A DNA stretch of 64,000 bases from Cellulophaga baltica (GTDB taxonomy: Bacteria; Bacteroidota; Bacteroidia; Flavobacteriales; Flavobacteriaceae), in contig NZ_FNBD01000015.1 in the NCBI RefSeq assembly GCF_900102165.1, positions 1-64,000 on the forward strand. Reading direction: 5' to 3'. Under the pieces are notes generated by a model. That model had not been told where the DNA came from. It ran no database searches and saw only the letters and a list, made by a program, of their open reading frames with translations. A program made the translations under genes and the position numbers. Every line of letters begins with the position of its first letter. Positions within the stretch are counted from its first letter, which is position 1. Below are positions 8,708-17,395 of the stretch, piece by piece.

Positions 8708-9594
8708 TTAAAATAAGGTAATATCTAATTGAAGCACTGTTTTTTCTTTTTCAGGATTCCACATGGCCGTAACTTCTACAGGCATTTTATAGGTTCCGAA
8801 ATTAATATTCTTTCCAAGAGTCACCCTACATTAATAACATTACCCGCTCCTTCCGTATAAAACGTTTTATCTGTAAAAAACGACCAAGCACCGCCAGCAA
8901 ATAAGGATAAGCTATAATCATCTTTTTCCCACACTTTACTTTTAACTTCAAAATAATGGGTCCAAGAATTTTTCAGAGAAGCATCTTCTTGCACTTCATA
9001 ATCACCAGAGCCTCCGCCTAATATCGTAGCAACGTATAACAAGGTATTATCAGAAATATTATACCCGAAGTTTAAATCTACAAAATTATATCCTTGTGTT
9101 TTATCATAACTCCAATACTCCAACTTATCTCCTCTTTCCTCAACACCTGTATAGTTATTATGCGTAACCGCTTCTATAAAGAATTTATTTGAAAAACGAT
9201 ATGAGGTATAAATTGAAAATTCTTTATAATTAGCACCTACATAATCTCCTGTATCTTTATTAACAACATCTACACTTGTTAAGCTGGCCCCACCCCAAAC
9301 ACCAAAAGTAAATTTCTGATCTCTAGTCTTATATTCCAAGCTGGTTGCAAAAACTGCACCTGGGTGTACCACAAATCCATGCCATGTATGCATATTTTTA
9401 ATATGAGCATTTGCATTAAAAGCTTTATAAGTATCTATTTCCGTTTCGCCTTCTTGAGCAGAAGAAATATGCACTCCTATAAATAGTAAAATACTAAATA
9501 AAGCTATAGGTAACATTCTCAAGCTATTAGCTTTTACCAAAGAATGTTCGGAAGCCAATACCTCTTGTACGCGTGTTTTCCTTGTGTTTTTCAT
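8708..9594 (-). pseudogene. Outer-membrane beta-barrel protein with a C-terminal frameshift
   Basis: The open frame stops at 8821 after 257 residues with ...NVINVG. Reading on in the next frame from the same point gives VTLGKNINFGTYKMPVEVTA and then a segment ending QLDITLF at 8708, i.e. the missing last beta-strands with the terminal Phe typical of outer-membrane barrels. Adding one G to the GGG run at 8824-8826 restores a single frame of about 294 residues. The protein has an internal hydrophobic segment (about residues 27-47, ending SSAQ) preceded by a 26-residue extension; the Met at 9516 is an alternative start. Being first in the polyol operon suggests an outer-membrane channel for the substrate. 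The frameshift is either real inactivation or a one-base sequence error. Confidence 0.7.
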
Positions 9595-9628
9595 TATTCA
9601 GGGTGTTATTTGGGTTAAATTATTTATT

Positions 9629-9647
9629 AAACGTACTATTAACGTTT
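9629..9647. promoter_or_regulatory. Candidate operator of the polyol operon (AAACGT inverted repeat)
   Basis: Six-base arms AAACGT and ACGTTT are separated by seven bases, 35 bp upstream of the outer-membrane protein start. A second palindrome with the same AAACG core lies at 9779-9790. The binding protein is unknown. Confidence 0.35.
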
Positions 9648-9895
9648 TTTCAAATGTAAAATAAAAATTGACATAACAATAAATTTTAACATATTAAAAT
9701 AGATATATCACAATAATACCCCCGTTTAATTCGATGATTGACACAATAAAAGAGAAACGAAAATACATCTAACGTAGATAAAACGTTTTAAAATACCGAA
9801 TATCTCTCACTCTTTCATTATCGAAGAATTAACTCTTATTAAGGTTGATTTTTTTAATTTTAAACCCTTAGACTAAAAAAGTCTTTGAAATATAA

Positions 9896-9925
9896 TTGAA
9901 AGTATTTTTGATGCCCTTATCTTTG
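9896..9925 (+). promoter_or_regulatory. Bacteroidota-type promoter of thrS
   Basis: TTG at 9896-9898 and TATCTTTG at 9918-9925 are separated by 19 bp and fit the Bacteroidota sigma consensus TTG-N19-TAnnTTTG. The -7 element ends 22 bp before the thrS ATG. Confidence 0.65.
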
Positions 9926-9947
9926 TAGCTTATAACTATGTATCAGT

Positions 9948-11891
9948 ATGATTAAGATTACATTACCAGACGGTAGTATTAGAGAGTGCGAAAAAGGAAG
10001 CACACCAATGGATGTTGCTAAAAGTATTAGTGAAGGATTTGCGAGAAATGTTATTTCTGCAAAATTCAATGACACCGTACTTGAAGTTACCACCCCGCTT
10101 TTAGAAGATGGTTCCCTAATATTATATACTTGGAATGATGCAGCAGGAAAAAAAGCCTTTTGGCATTCTTCTTCTCACGTTGTTGCGCAAGCTATTGAAG
10201 AGTTATACCCTGGAGTTAAATTAACAATAGGGCCTGCTATTGATAACGGATTTTATTACGATGTAGATTTAGGAGAAAACAAATCTATCTCAGATAAAGA
10301 CTTCCCTGCGATAGAAAAAAAGGCAATAGAAATAGCTAGAGGTAAGCATAATTTTGAGATGCATGCCGTATCTAAAGCCGATGCGTTAAAGAAATACAAA
10401 GAACAAGGCAACGAATACAAAGTTGAACTTATAGAAAATCTGGAAGATGGCACAATCACTTTCTGTGATCATGATACGTTTACAGATTTATGTAGAGGGG
10501 GTCATATCCCTAATACAGGAATAATAAAAGCGATTAAAATTTTAAGTGTCGCAGGAGCTTATTGGAGAGGTGATGAAAACAAACCACAACTTACTAGAGT
10601 TTATGGTATTTCATTCCCAAAACAAAAAGAGCTGACAGAATATTTAGAATTATTAGAGCAAGCGAAACAAAGAGACCATAGAAAATTAGGAAGAGAATTA
10701 GAGCTATTTACCTTCTCTGCTAAAGTAGGACAAGGTTTACCTTTATGGTTACCTAAAGGAGCTGCTTTGCGCGAAAGATTAGAAAACTTCCTAAAGAAGG
10801 CACAGAAAAAAGCGGGTTATGAAATGGTAGTCACACCTCATATAGGCCAAAAGGAATTATACGTTACCTCTGGTCATTATGCCAAATACGGAGAAGATAG
10901 TTTTCAGCCTATCAAAACTCCTAAAATGGATGAAGAATTCTTGTTAAAACCAATGAATTGCCCACACCACTGTGAGGTTTACAACTTTAAACCTCATTCT
11001 TATAAAGATTTACCGAAGCGTTTTGCTGAATTTGGTACTGTATATAGATATGAGCAGAGTGGAGAGCTACATGGCCTAACACGTGTTAGAGGTTTCACTC
11101 AAGATGATGCTCACATTTTCTGTACTCCAGATCAATTGGATCAAGAATTTAAAAACGTTATCGATTTATCCTTATATGTTCTAGGTTCTTTAGGCTTTGA
11201 TAATTTTACGGCACAGGTTTCTGTACGTGATTTAACCAAACCAGAAAAATATATTGGTTCTGTTGAAAATTGGGAAAAAGCGGAAAATGCAATTATAAAT
11301 GCTGCAAAAGAAAAAGGTCTCAAGTTTGTAATTGAAAGTGGTGAAGCTGCTTTCTATGGTCCAAAATTAGATTTTATGGTTAAAGACGCCCTTGGTAGAC
11401 AATGGCAATTAGGAACTATTCAAGTAGACTACAATCTTCCTGAACGTTTTGATCTTACCTATAAAGGTAGTGACAATGAACTTCATAGACCCGTAATGAT
11501 TCACCGTGCTCCTTTTGGCAGTATGGAACGTTTTATCGCCCTATTATTAGAGCATACAGGAGGTAATTTCCCACTTTGGTTAATCCCAGAACAAGCTATA
11601 ATTTTACCGGTCAGCGAGAAACATGAAAAATATGCGGAAAAAGTTTTAAATTCGCTAGAAAAACACGAAATTCGCGCACTTGTTGACAAGCGTAATGAGA
11701 CTGTTGGCAAGAAAATACGAGAAGCAGAGATGAATAAATTACCATTTATGCTTATCGTAGGAGAAGATGAAGAAGCTAAAGAAACCATCTCTGTGCGTAG
11801 ACATGGAGGCGAAGATTTAGGATCAATTACAATTTCTGACTTTAATGAGTTGGTAACTAAAGAAATAAATAGTACCTTAAAGTCGTTTTAA
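9948..11891 (+). CDS. thrS: Threonyl-tRNA synthetase
   Basis: This 647-residue class II aminoacyl-tRNA synthetase charges tRNA-Thr. It has the full family layout: an N-terminal TGS domain (about residues 1-61), the editing/SAD domain with HSSSHVVAQ near residue 72, the catalytic core with the zinc-site Cys in [10 protein letters not shown] near residue 339, and a C-terminal anticodon-binding domain (about 545-647, starting near QAIILPVSE). Length is normal for the family. It heads the conserved cluster thrS-infC-rpmI-rplT and has its own good promoter. Confidence 0.98.
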   Translation: MIKITLPDGSIRECEKGSTPMDVAKSISEGFARNVISAKFNDTVLEVTTPLLEDGSLILYTWNDAAGKKAFWHSSSHVVAQAIEELYPGVKLTIGPAIDNGFYYDVDLGENKSISDKDFPAIEKKAIEIARGKHNFEMHAVSKADALKKYKEQGNEYKVELIENLEDGTITFCDHDTFTDLCRGGHIPNTGIIKAIKILSVAGAYWRGDENKPQLTRVYGISFPKQKELTEYLELLEQAKQRDHRKLGRELELFTFSAKVGQGLPLWLPKGAALRERLENFLKKAQKKAGYEMVVTPHIGQKELYVTSGHYAKYGEDSFQPIKTPKMDEEFLLKPMNCPHHCEVYNFKPHSYKDLPKRFAEFGTVYRYEQSGELHGLTRVRGFTQDDAHIFCTPDQLDQEFKNVIDLSLYVLGSLGFDNFTAQVSVRDLTKPEKYIGSVENWEKAENAIINAAKEKGLKFVIESGEAAFYGPKLDFMVKDALGRQWQLGTIQVDYNLPERFDLTYKGSDNELHRPVMIHRAPFGSMERFIALLLEHTGGNFPLWLIPEQAIILPVSEKHEKYAEKVLNSLEKHEIRALVDKRNETVGKKIREAEMNKLPFMLIVGEDEEAKETISVRRHGGEDLGSITISDFNELVTKEINSTLKSF

Positions 11892-11921
11892 AAAAATAAG
11901 TTTAATTAAAAAGATTTAGTC

Positions 11922-12479
11922 ATAGCAATAAGAAAAAGATTTAAACCCCAACCACGGAGGGAAAACAAAAACCCTCACAAGATCAACGCACAAATACTTT
12001 CTCCTAACGTAAGGTTGGTAGGTGATAATGTAGAAGTTGGTGTTTACCCTATTAGGGAAGCACTTAACAAATCTGAGGAATTAGAATTAGATTTGGTAGA
12101 GATATCTCCAAATGCTGATCCGCCTGTTTGTAAGATAACAGATTATAAAAAATTCTTATACGAGCAAAAGAAGCGCGAAAAAGTCATGAAGGCTAAAGCG
12201 ACTAAAGTTGTTGTAAAAGAAATTCGTTTTGGACCACAAACTGATGATCATGATTATGAGTTCAAAAAGAAACATGCTGAGAAATTTTTAAAAGACGGAG
12301 CTAAGTTAAAAGCATACGTGTTTTTTAAAGGACGTTCAATTGTTTATAAAGATCAAGGTGAGATACTTTTATTGAAACTAGCTTCTGAATTAGAAGATTT
12401 AGGTAAAGTAGAACAAATGCCAAGATTAGAGGGAAAGAGAATGACTATGTTCATTGCTCCTAAAACAAACAAGAAGTAG
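11922..12479 (+). CDS. infC: Translation initiation factor IF-3, probable ATA start
   Basis: The protein binds the 30S subunit and controls start-codon selection and subunit dissociation. The first conventional start is a TTG at 12015, which would remove about 31 conserved residues. The same frame extends upstream without a stop to ATA at 11922, giving a typical IF-3 N-terminus ([13 protein letters not shown], then NPHKINAQI); an in-frame TAA lies at 11907-11909, and there is no ATG, GTG or TTG between that stop and the conserved N-terminal residues. I therefore choose ATA at 11922 (185 residues). A rare start codon in infC is known from E. coli (AUU), where it allows IF-3 to limit its own synthesis. 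Both IF-3 domains are complete. It lies 30 bp after thrS. Confidence 0.9.
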   Translation: MAIRKRFKPQPRRENKNPHKINAQILSPNVRLVGDNVEVGVYPIREALNKSEELELDLVEISPNADPPVCKITDYKKFLYEQKKREKVMKAKATKVVVKEIRFGPQTDDHDYEFKKKHAEKFLKDGAKLKAYVFFKGRSIVYKDQGEILLLKLASELEDLGKVEQMPRLEGKRMTMFIAPKTNKK

Positions 12480-12490
12480 TACATAACTCT

Positions 12491-12556
12491 GTTCTAAAAT
12501 TGTTTAGAACTTACGAGATAAGATAAAGAAATTGCCAGCTGAAAAGCCGGCATTTT
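12491..12556 (+). promoter_or_regulatory. Two hairpins in the infC-rpmI spacer, candidate r-protein leader
   Basis: The first hairpin is perfect: GTTCTAAA at 12491-12498 pairs with TTTAGAAC at 12503-12510 around ATTG. The second pairs TGCCAGCT at 12533-12540 with AGCCGGCA at 12545-12552 with one A/C mismatch, followed by TTTT. The position just ahead of rpmI-rplT is where L20 autoregulation acts in E. coli, so this may be a regulatory leader or attenuator. Confidence 0.4.
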
Positions 12557-12597
12557 CCATAATAATAAGCGAGATAAATTAATAAACTAGGAACAAG

Positions 12598-12795
12598 ATG
12601 CCTAAACAGAAAACAAAATCCAGTGCTAAAAAGCGTTTTAAGCTTACAGGTTCTGGTAAAATCAAAAGAAAGCACGCTTTTAAGAGTCACATTTTGACGA
12701 AAAAATCTAAAAAGCGTAAGCTAGCGTTAACACATTCAGGGTTAGTTCACCAGGCTGATGTTAACAGTATTAAAGAGCAGTTACGTTTAAAGTAA
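12598..12795 (+). CDS. rpmI: 50S ribosomal protein L35
   Basis: The 65-residue, very basic protein begins [20 protein letters not shown] and has the full normal length of bacterial L35. It is part of the large ribosomal subunit. It lies between infC and rplT in the conserved order, with a 118-bp spacer upstream that contains two hairpins. Confidence 0.97.
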   Translation: MPKQKTKSSAKKRFKLTGSGKIKRKHAFKSHILTKKSKKRKLALTHSGLVHQADVNSIKEQLRLK

Positions 12796-12889
12796 TTTTC
12801 TCTTTACCGGTAAATTAATTATAAACCATGGAGTTAGGCCTTAAAAGTGTCGATCATCGACCGCCTACTACAAAAAACAATTTAAAAGT

Positions 12890-13234
12890 ATGCCAAGATC
12901 AGTAAATTCAGTTGCTTCTAGAGCCAGAAGAAAAAAGGTAATGAAGCAAGCCAAAGGTTACTTTGGAAGACGTAAAAACGTTTGGACAGTAGCTAAAAAT
13001 GCGGTTGAAAAAGCAATGTTATATGCTTACAGAGACCGTAGAAACAAGAAAAGAAATTTCCGTTCATTATGGATCACTCGTATTAATGCAGGTGCTCGTT
13101 TACAAGGAATGTCTTATTCTCAGTTTATGGGGAAAGTAAAAGCTAACAACATCGAATTAAACCGTAAGGTTTTAGCCGATTTAGCAATGAATCACCCAGA
13201 AGCTTTTAAAGCTGTCGTTCAAAAAATAAAGTAA
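12890..13234 (+). CDS. rplT: 50S ribosomal protein L20
   Basis: The 114-residue protein begins [20 protein letters not shown] and carries the GYFGRRKN and YRDRRNKKR motifs typical of L20. It is needed for assembly of the large subunit and in several bacteria represses its own operon. The 94-bp spacer to rpmI includes a small stem (GTCGA/TCGAC at 12849-12861). A strong terminator follows the gene. Confidence 0.97.
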   Translation: MPRSVNSVASRARRKKVMKQAKGYFGRRKNVWTVAKNAVEKAMLYAYRDRRNKKRNFRSLWITRINAGARLQGMSYSQFMGKVKANNIELNRKVLADLAMNHPEAFKAVVQKIK

Positions 13235-13260
13235 CATTAACAATATATCTCGCTTATAAA

Positions 13261-13291
13261 AAATCCGATTCTAACGAATCGGATTTTTTTT
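13261..13291 (+). terminator. Rho-independent terminator of the thrS-infC-rpmI-rplT operon
   Basis: AAATCCGATTC at 13261-13271 pairs perfectly with GAATCGGATTT at 13276-13286 around TAAC, and a T run follows directly. Confidence 0.92.
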
Positions 13292-13353
13292 ATCCTATCG
13301 TATACCTATCTTCTATTTAAATACGTTACCTATTTTCAATAAGAATTATAAAA

Positions 13354-13773
13354 ATGAATGAAAACAATTTAATTGAAAACCCTATAATTAAAAATACGTT
13401 AAAAGAAGACCACAGCACATTAGCACTTTTACATTATAGCCAACTCTTAAATTTCTTTGGATTCTTCGGTATCATCATACCGGTAGTCTTATGGTCTACG
13501 AAAAAGAATGAAATTAAAGGAATGGATGAACATGGCAAACACGTGATCAATTACCAATTGAGTATGTTATTATACGGGGTAATTTACGCTATGCTGTTTG
13601 TCATCTCCATACTATTAACGTTTGTATTTATAGGATTTGTTTTTATTATCATCCTTAGTATTCTTGGAATACCACTAGCACTTCTCTTAATTGTATATCC
13701 CATTATAGGAGGTATAGCAGCATCAAAAGGAGAATTTTACAACTACCCTTTAACTATAAAATTTATACGTTAG
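13354..13773 (+). CDS. DUF4870 / Tic20-like membrane protein
   Basis: The 139-residue protein has an N-terminal soluble stretch, then about three hydrophobic segments (near residues 27-47, 72-100 and 103-125). The pattern with GMDEHGKHVINYQLS before the second membrane segment is characteristic of the DUF4870 family, related to Tic20-like small membrane proteins. The role is not established. Its stop codon overlaps the stop of the convergent YjbQ gene by four bases. Confidence 0.75.
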   Translation: MNENNLIENPIIKNTLKEDHSTLALLHYSQLLNFFGFFGIIIPVVLWSTKKNEIKGMDEHGKHVINYQLSMLLYGVIYAMLFVISILLTFVFIGFVFIIILSILGIPLALLLIVYPIIGGIAASKGEFYNYPLTIKFIR

Positions 13774-14192
13774 TTTCCAAAGGCTGTAATAACAATAGTT
13801 CTTCCAGAAGCACTATCTCGATGTTCACATAAATATATCCCTTGCCAGATTCCTAAATTCAACTGGCCATTGGTAATGGGGATTTGAACTGAAGCCCCCA
13901 TTAAAGAAGATTTGATATGTGCAGGCATGTCATCTGAACCTTCATAATCATGTTTATAATAGGGTTGATTTTCAGGCACCATAACATTCATGTGACTTTC
14001 AAAATCTAAGCGTACGGTTGGATCTGCATTTTCATTAATTGTTAAACTGGCCGAGGTATGCTTTATAAATACCTGAAGCATACCCACTTTAATATTTTTT
14101 AGTTCTGGAAGTTCTCGCAAGACTTGTTCTGTTATTAGATGAAAGCCCCTAGAAAAACTTTTTAACCTGAATTCCGATTGATAAAACTTCAT
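13770..14192 (-). CDS. yjbQ: YjbQ family protein (UPF0047)
   Basis: The 140-residue protein matches the UPF0047/YjbQ family, with the HTSASLTINENADPTVR segment and the later HIKSSLMGASVQIPI and GIWQGIYLCEHRD segments conserved in the family. Members have been reported to have thiamine-phosphate-synthase-like activity, but the physiological role is uncertain. I take the start at MKFYQSEF (14192) rather than four codons upstream, because family members begin there. It is monocistronic, converging on the DUF4870 gene. Confidence 0.85.
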   Translation of the reverse strand: MKFYQSEFRLKSFSRGFHLITEQVLRELPELKNIKVGMLQVFIKHTSASLTINENADPTVRLDFESHMNVMVPENQPYYKHDYEGSDDMPAHIKSSLMGASVQIPITNGQLNLGIWQGIYLCEHRDSASGRTIVITAFGN

Positions 14193-14294
14193 AGCCTTTA
14201 ACATTTATATACTAATATTAATACAAACTTATCTATTTAAACACAAATGTTCGTTGCTTATAGAATAACTTTGCAGCTTTTAAATTTTGAAACT

Positions 14295-15095
14295 ATGGAT
14301 CTATCAAAAATAAAAATGGTTGTTACAGATATGGACGGGACTTTATTAAACTCCGATCATCAAGTAAGCGCCAAATTCTTTTCATTATTTGAATCATTAA
14401 AGAAGAAGGATATTAAATTTGTTGCCGCAAGCGGAAGACAATACCATAGCATCGTTGACAAATTAGCAGCTATTAAAAATGATATTATAGTCATTGCCGA
14501 AAATGGTGGTGTTGCCAAGCAATATGGAAAGGAACTGCTAGTCACCCCCCTACCCAATGCTACAAAAAATGAGGTTATTGCTATTTTAAATGGCGTAGAA
14601 AATGTACACCCTGTACTCTGTGGGAAAGATAACGCATACATAACGAACAAGTCTACGATGTTCGAGCAGAAATTAAAAGAATACTACACCAACTATAAGG
14701 TCTTAGATAATTTAAATGACTTTGATGGCGAAATAGTTAAGATTGCTATTTATCACTTTAAAAACTCTGAAAAATACATCTATCCAAAAGTATTTCACCT
14801 GGAAAATGAATTACAAGTAAAAATATCAGGAGCTAATTGGGTAGATATCTCCAGTAAAAATGCTAACAAAGGGTATGCATTGGAAAAAGTGATGCAGGAA
14901 AATAACATCTTACCCCATGAGTTACTGGTCTTTGGTGATTATAATAATGATTTAGAAATGCTAGCCTTAGCAGACTACAGTTTTGCGATGAAGAACGCTC
15001 ACCCTAAGGTTTTAAAACTAGCCAATTACCACACCGAAAGTAACGATAACTTTGGAGTAGAAAGAATTTTAGAACAACTAATAAACTCAAAATAA
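14295..15095 (+). CDS. Cof-type HAD-superfamily hydrolase
   Basis: The 266-residue protein is a Cof-like (HAD subclass IIB) phosphatase. The catalytic motif TDMDGTLL places the nucleophile at D12 and the acid/base at D14. Motif II is AASGRQ, and the C-terminal GDYNNDLEML provides the metal-binding acidic pair. The start is taken at ATG 14295, since the in-frame Met upstream would add a non-conserved 16-residue extension. The substrate is probably a phosphorylated sugar or cofactor; it cannot be read from the sequence. Confidence 0.88.
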   Translation: MDLSKIKMVVTDMDGTLLNSDHQVSAKFFSLFESLKKKDIKFVAASGRQYHSIVDKLAAIKNDIIVIAENGGVAKQYGKELLVTPLPNATKNEVIAILNGVENVHPVLCGKDNAYITNKSTMFEQKLKEYYTNYKVLDNLNDFDGEIVKIAIYHFKNSEKYIYPKVFHLENELQVKISGANWVDISSKNANKGYALEKVMQENNILPHELLVFGDYNNDLEMLALADYSFAMKNAHPKVLKLANYHTESNDNFGVERILEQLINSK

Positions 15096-15144
15096 GGTAT
15101 TTACACATTTAAGATACAATTAAAAGTTAAAATAATTTTTTATT

Positions 15145-15162
15145 TCAAAGCAAGTGCTTAGT
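15145..15162. promoter_or_regulatory. TetR operator, site 1 (autoregulatory)
   Basis: TCAAAGC-AAGT-GCTTAGT is an imperfect version (left arm 5 of 7) of the palindrome found perfectly at 15760 and 18129. It overlaps a TAGTTTTG -7-like element at 15159-15166, 19 bp before the tetR ATG, so binding should block tetR transcription. Confidence 0.65.
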
Positions 15163-15184
15163 TTTGCAGTGTACTTTAGAAGTA

Positions 15185-15742
15185 ATGGCTCGTAAAAAAC
15201 AATATAACGAAGAAGAAGTAATCAATAAAGCAATGCGGCTTTTTTGGAAAAATGGTTACGAAGCTACTTCTGTACGTATGTTAGAGAAAGAAATGGGTAT
15301 CAACCAATTCTCTATCTACGCAAGTTTTAAAAATAAACAAGGTGTTTTTTTAGAAAGCATTAAAAATTATAAGAAGGAAATTAATGGAATTAAGGAAATA
15401 CTGAGACAGTCTAACAACGGTGTCACCGGTATTAAACAATATTTCTATAATTTTTTAGAATTTTCAAAAGAAGGAACACTAAGAAAAGGTTGTTTGGTAA
15501 CCAATTCTGTGAACGAAATTAAAGACGATGCAGATCCTGAGGTTATGGTAGAGCTTAAAAAGTTCGCAAATGAAATTAGAACTTTATTTGTAAGTAATCT
15601 AAAACAAGACGACCAAAGAAAAGAAATAGAATGTAAGGCAGATTTTTTAATGAATAGTCTTTTGGGTTTATCCATAGCATCAAAAGTATTTGATAAAGAT
15701 CAGCTAGAAAATATAATAGAAGTTACGTTTAAAAACCTGTAA
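15185..15742 (+). CDS. TetR-family transcriptional regulator
   Basis: The 185-residue protein starts MARKKQYNEEEVINKAM and shows the TetR helix-turn-helix at about residues 10-55 (GYEATSVRMLEKEMGINQFSIY), followed by an all-helical ligand-binding domain. The start at 15185 is preferred over an in-frame Met seven codons upstream. Three copies of a 7-4-7 palindrome (ACTAAGC-N4-GCTTAGT) occur nearby: before this gene, before the AhpD-like gene and before the SDR gene. That pattern makes it the likely autorepressor of this small regulon. The inducer is unknown; the controlled enzymes suggest a reactive or electrophilic compound. Confidence 0.88.
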   Translation: MARKKQYNEEEVINKAMRLFWKNGYEATSVRMLEKEMGINQFSIYASFKNKQGVFLESIKNYKKEINGIKEILRQSNNGVTGIKQYFYNFLEFSKEGTLRKGCLVTNSVNEIKDDADPEVMVELKKFANEIRTLFVSNLKQDDQRKEIECKADFLMNSLLGLSIASKVFDKDQLENIIEVTFKNL

Positions 15743-15759
15743 CTTTTTTTTACCATATA

Positions 15760-15777
15760 ACTAAGCGTTTGCTTAGT
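15760..15777. promoter_or_regulatory. TetR operator, site 2 (AhpD-like gene)
   Basis: ACTAAGC-GTTT-GCTTAGT is a perfect palindrome with 7-base arms in the spacer between tetR and the AhpD-like gene, 46 bp before that gene's ATG. The right arm merges into TAGTTTTT, a -7-like element. Confidence 0.75.
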
Positions 15778-15823
15778 TTTTATTTAAATAAAACGAATAA
15801 ATAATAATATAAAAATTAAAATT

Positions 15824-16375
15824 ATGACAACTTTAAAAGTTCACAATATTGAATCTGCACCAGAAGCTGCAAAACCATTATTAGAGAATTCTCAAAAAGC
15901 ATACGGAATGATCCCTGGACTACATGGTGTTTTGGCAACTGCTCCTAACCTTTTGAAAGCATACCAAACATTACATGAATTGTTTGTAGATACCTCTTTC
16001 AATAATGAAGAGCTTACCGTAGTGTGGCAAACCATTAACGTAGAACACGCTTGTCATTACTGTGTACCAGCACATACAGGTATTGCAAAAATGATGAAAG
16101 TAGATGATGCTATTACCGAAGCATTACGTAATGAAACTCCTTTAGCAGATGCTAAATTAGAAGCACTACGTACCATGACCTTAGCCATTACTCGTAACCG
16201 CGGAAACGTTTCTCAAGAAGATTTAGATGCTTTTTATACGGCTGGTTACGGTGAGCAACAAGTATTAGAAATAATTTTAGGGTTATCTCAAAAAGTAATT
16301 AGCAATTATACAAACCATATTGCAAATACTCCAGTAGATGACGCTTTCAAGAGTTTTGCTTGGTCTAAAAAATAA
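15824..16375 (+). CDS. Carboxymuconolactone decarboxylase / AhpD-like protein
   Basis: The 183-residue protein has the AhpD-type redox centre E74-H-A-C77-H-Y-C80-V-P-A-H84, i.e. CxxC followed by His at the position expected for alkylhydroperoxidase D-like enzymes. It could act as a peroxidase/reductase relay for organic hydroperoxides, though many family members have no known substrate. A perfect TetR operator lies 46 bp upstream and a terminator follows, so it is probably transcribed alone as the target of the adjacent TetR regulator. Confidence 0.85.
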   Translation: MTTLKVHNIESAPEAAKPLLENSQKAYGMIPGLHGVLATAPNLLKAYQTLHELFVDTSFNNEELTVVWQTINVEHACHYCVPAHTGIAKMMKVDDAITEALRNETPLADAKLEALRTMTLAITRNRGNVSQEDLDAFYTAGYGEQQVLEIILGLSQKVISNYTNHIANTPVDDAFKSFAWSKK

Positions 16376-16714
16376 TAAGTTATAATGCCACATGTAGATA
16401 AATGATGCAGGAGAGTGGCATATTTAAACCTTCCGTTTTAAAATCGGGAGGTTTAATTTTTTAAATAATAGCTATAGATATAGTTCTATTTACCACAACG
16501 CATCCAGTATAGAAGATTTAGTTATTCGGATTCATAGGTAGATAGGGCATAAATTGGGTTAGAACTACTTTTCACCTAAAGGATACTCCTTAAGTTCATA
16601 CCTTTAAGTGGGATAGTTTCCCTTTATCAAACAGCTGTATTTTTCAGATAAAAAGAAGAATGGAGACATATAGCTTAAAATATTAGTTTTAAATCAAAAA
16701 CAACCAAAATCAGT
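16376..16714. other. Non-coding gap with one terminator
   Basis: This 339-bp gap contains the terminator of the AhpD-like gene at 16424-16456 and then AT-rich sequence up to the next gene. I see no TetR operator and no small gene in it. The promoter for the next gene must lie here but has no clear TAnnTTTG box. Confidence 0.5.
16424..16462 (+). terminator. Rho-independent terminator after AhpD-like gene
   Basis: TTAAACCTTCCG at 16424-16435 pairs with CGGGAGGTTTAA at 16445-16456 with one G-T wobble, followed by a T run. Confidence 0.85.
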
Positions 16715-17383
16715 ATGGAAATACAAAGCATTAACATAAAAAAGTTAGCAAAGTATTCTGTAGAAGAAGTATTTAGAACAAATACAGATGCTCCTGGTTT
16801 CGTTTTATTAGATTTCGGTAAAAGCCTATCCTATTATAAATTAAGAGAAATTATGGTGAGTTTAAAAAAAGAATTATCTAGTTTCACTATAAGTGAATAT
16901 AATAAAAAATTAAGTTACCATTGGCTTGTGCGTTTTGACCAACAGGAAGATACTCCTTTCCATATAGACAATGCAGCAGAGGAATCTTTTTTAATGCTAG
17001 GGTATGAACCCAGTGAAATAGCTAGTGAATTATATATAGCCGACTATCATAAATTTGCTACTAATAATGAATTTGCTCCTACAGATTATTTAAGAAATTT
17101 TACGCCTGTATACCAAGAAGACGAATCCTTACTACGGCCATTTAGTACTAAAATAGTATCATTCCATAATGATACTTACAAAATTGTTTTAATAAACAAT
17201 AGTAAACCAAAACCTGTAGCTAACACTTTGGGCGTATTTCACAAAGCAAAAATTGTTCGTAAAGATTTAAAAAAGAGTCGAATAGTAAATTCTATGATTA
17301 TTAATATGCTTCCAGCGAATAAAATTATAGATAATGAGCCCGATGAAGAAGAATTTTTAAAGACAGCCTTAATTAGTAAATAA
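16715..17383 (+). CDS. Uncharacterised protein, possible Fe(II)/2-oxoglutarate oxygenase fold
   Basis: I do not recognise this 222-residue soluble protein with certainty. It has an HxD triad candidate in DTPFHIDNAAEE (about residues 88-99) and a distal His in KIVSFHNDTYKIVLINNSKP (about residues 148-167), an arrangement seen in Fe(II)/2-oxoglutarate-dependent oxygenases. No signal peptide or membrane segment is present. It is followed after only 12 bp by a haloacid dehalogenase-type gene and is probably co-transcribed with it. The oxygenase idea is an inference from motif spacing. Confidence 0.7.
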   Translation: MEIQSINIKKLAKYSVEEVFRTNTDAPGFVLLDFGKSLSYYKLREIMVSLKKELSSFTISEYNKKLSYHWLVRFDQQEDTPFHIDNAAEESFLMLGYEPSEIASELYIADYHKFATNNEFAPTDYLRNFTPVYQEDESLLRPFSTKIVSFHNDTYKIVLINNSKPKPVANTLGVFHKAKIVRKDLKKSRIVNSMIINMLPANKIIDNEPDEEEFLKTALISK

Positions 17384-17395
17384 AAACTATTTTGT

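Larger units (their letters stand above)
9595..9947. promoter_or_regulatory. Divergent regulatory region between polyol operon and thrS
   Basis: This 353-bp gap contains no gene. It holds an inverted repeat AAACGT-N7-ACGTTT at 9629-9647, just upstream of the polyol operon, a perfect 12-bp palindrome TAAAACGTTTTA at 9779-9790, and the thrS promoter near its right end. The shared AAACG/CGTTT half-sites resemble operators of LacI-type regulators, but no LacI gene is in the window. Confidence 0.5.

Noticed and set aside
8821-9594. Complete 257-residue outer-membrane protein
   Set aside because: The barrel lacks its last strands in this frame, and these are found directly downstream in another frame.
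12015-12479. infC beginning at TTG 12015
   Set aside because: This would remove about 31 residues that match the conserved IF-3 N-terminus; the frame is open to ATA 11922.
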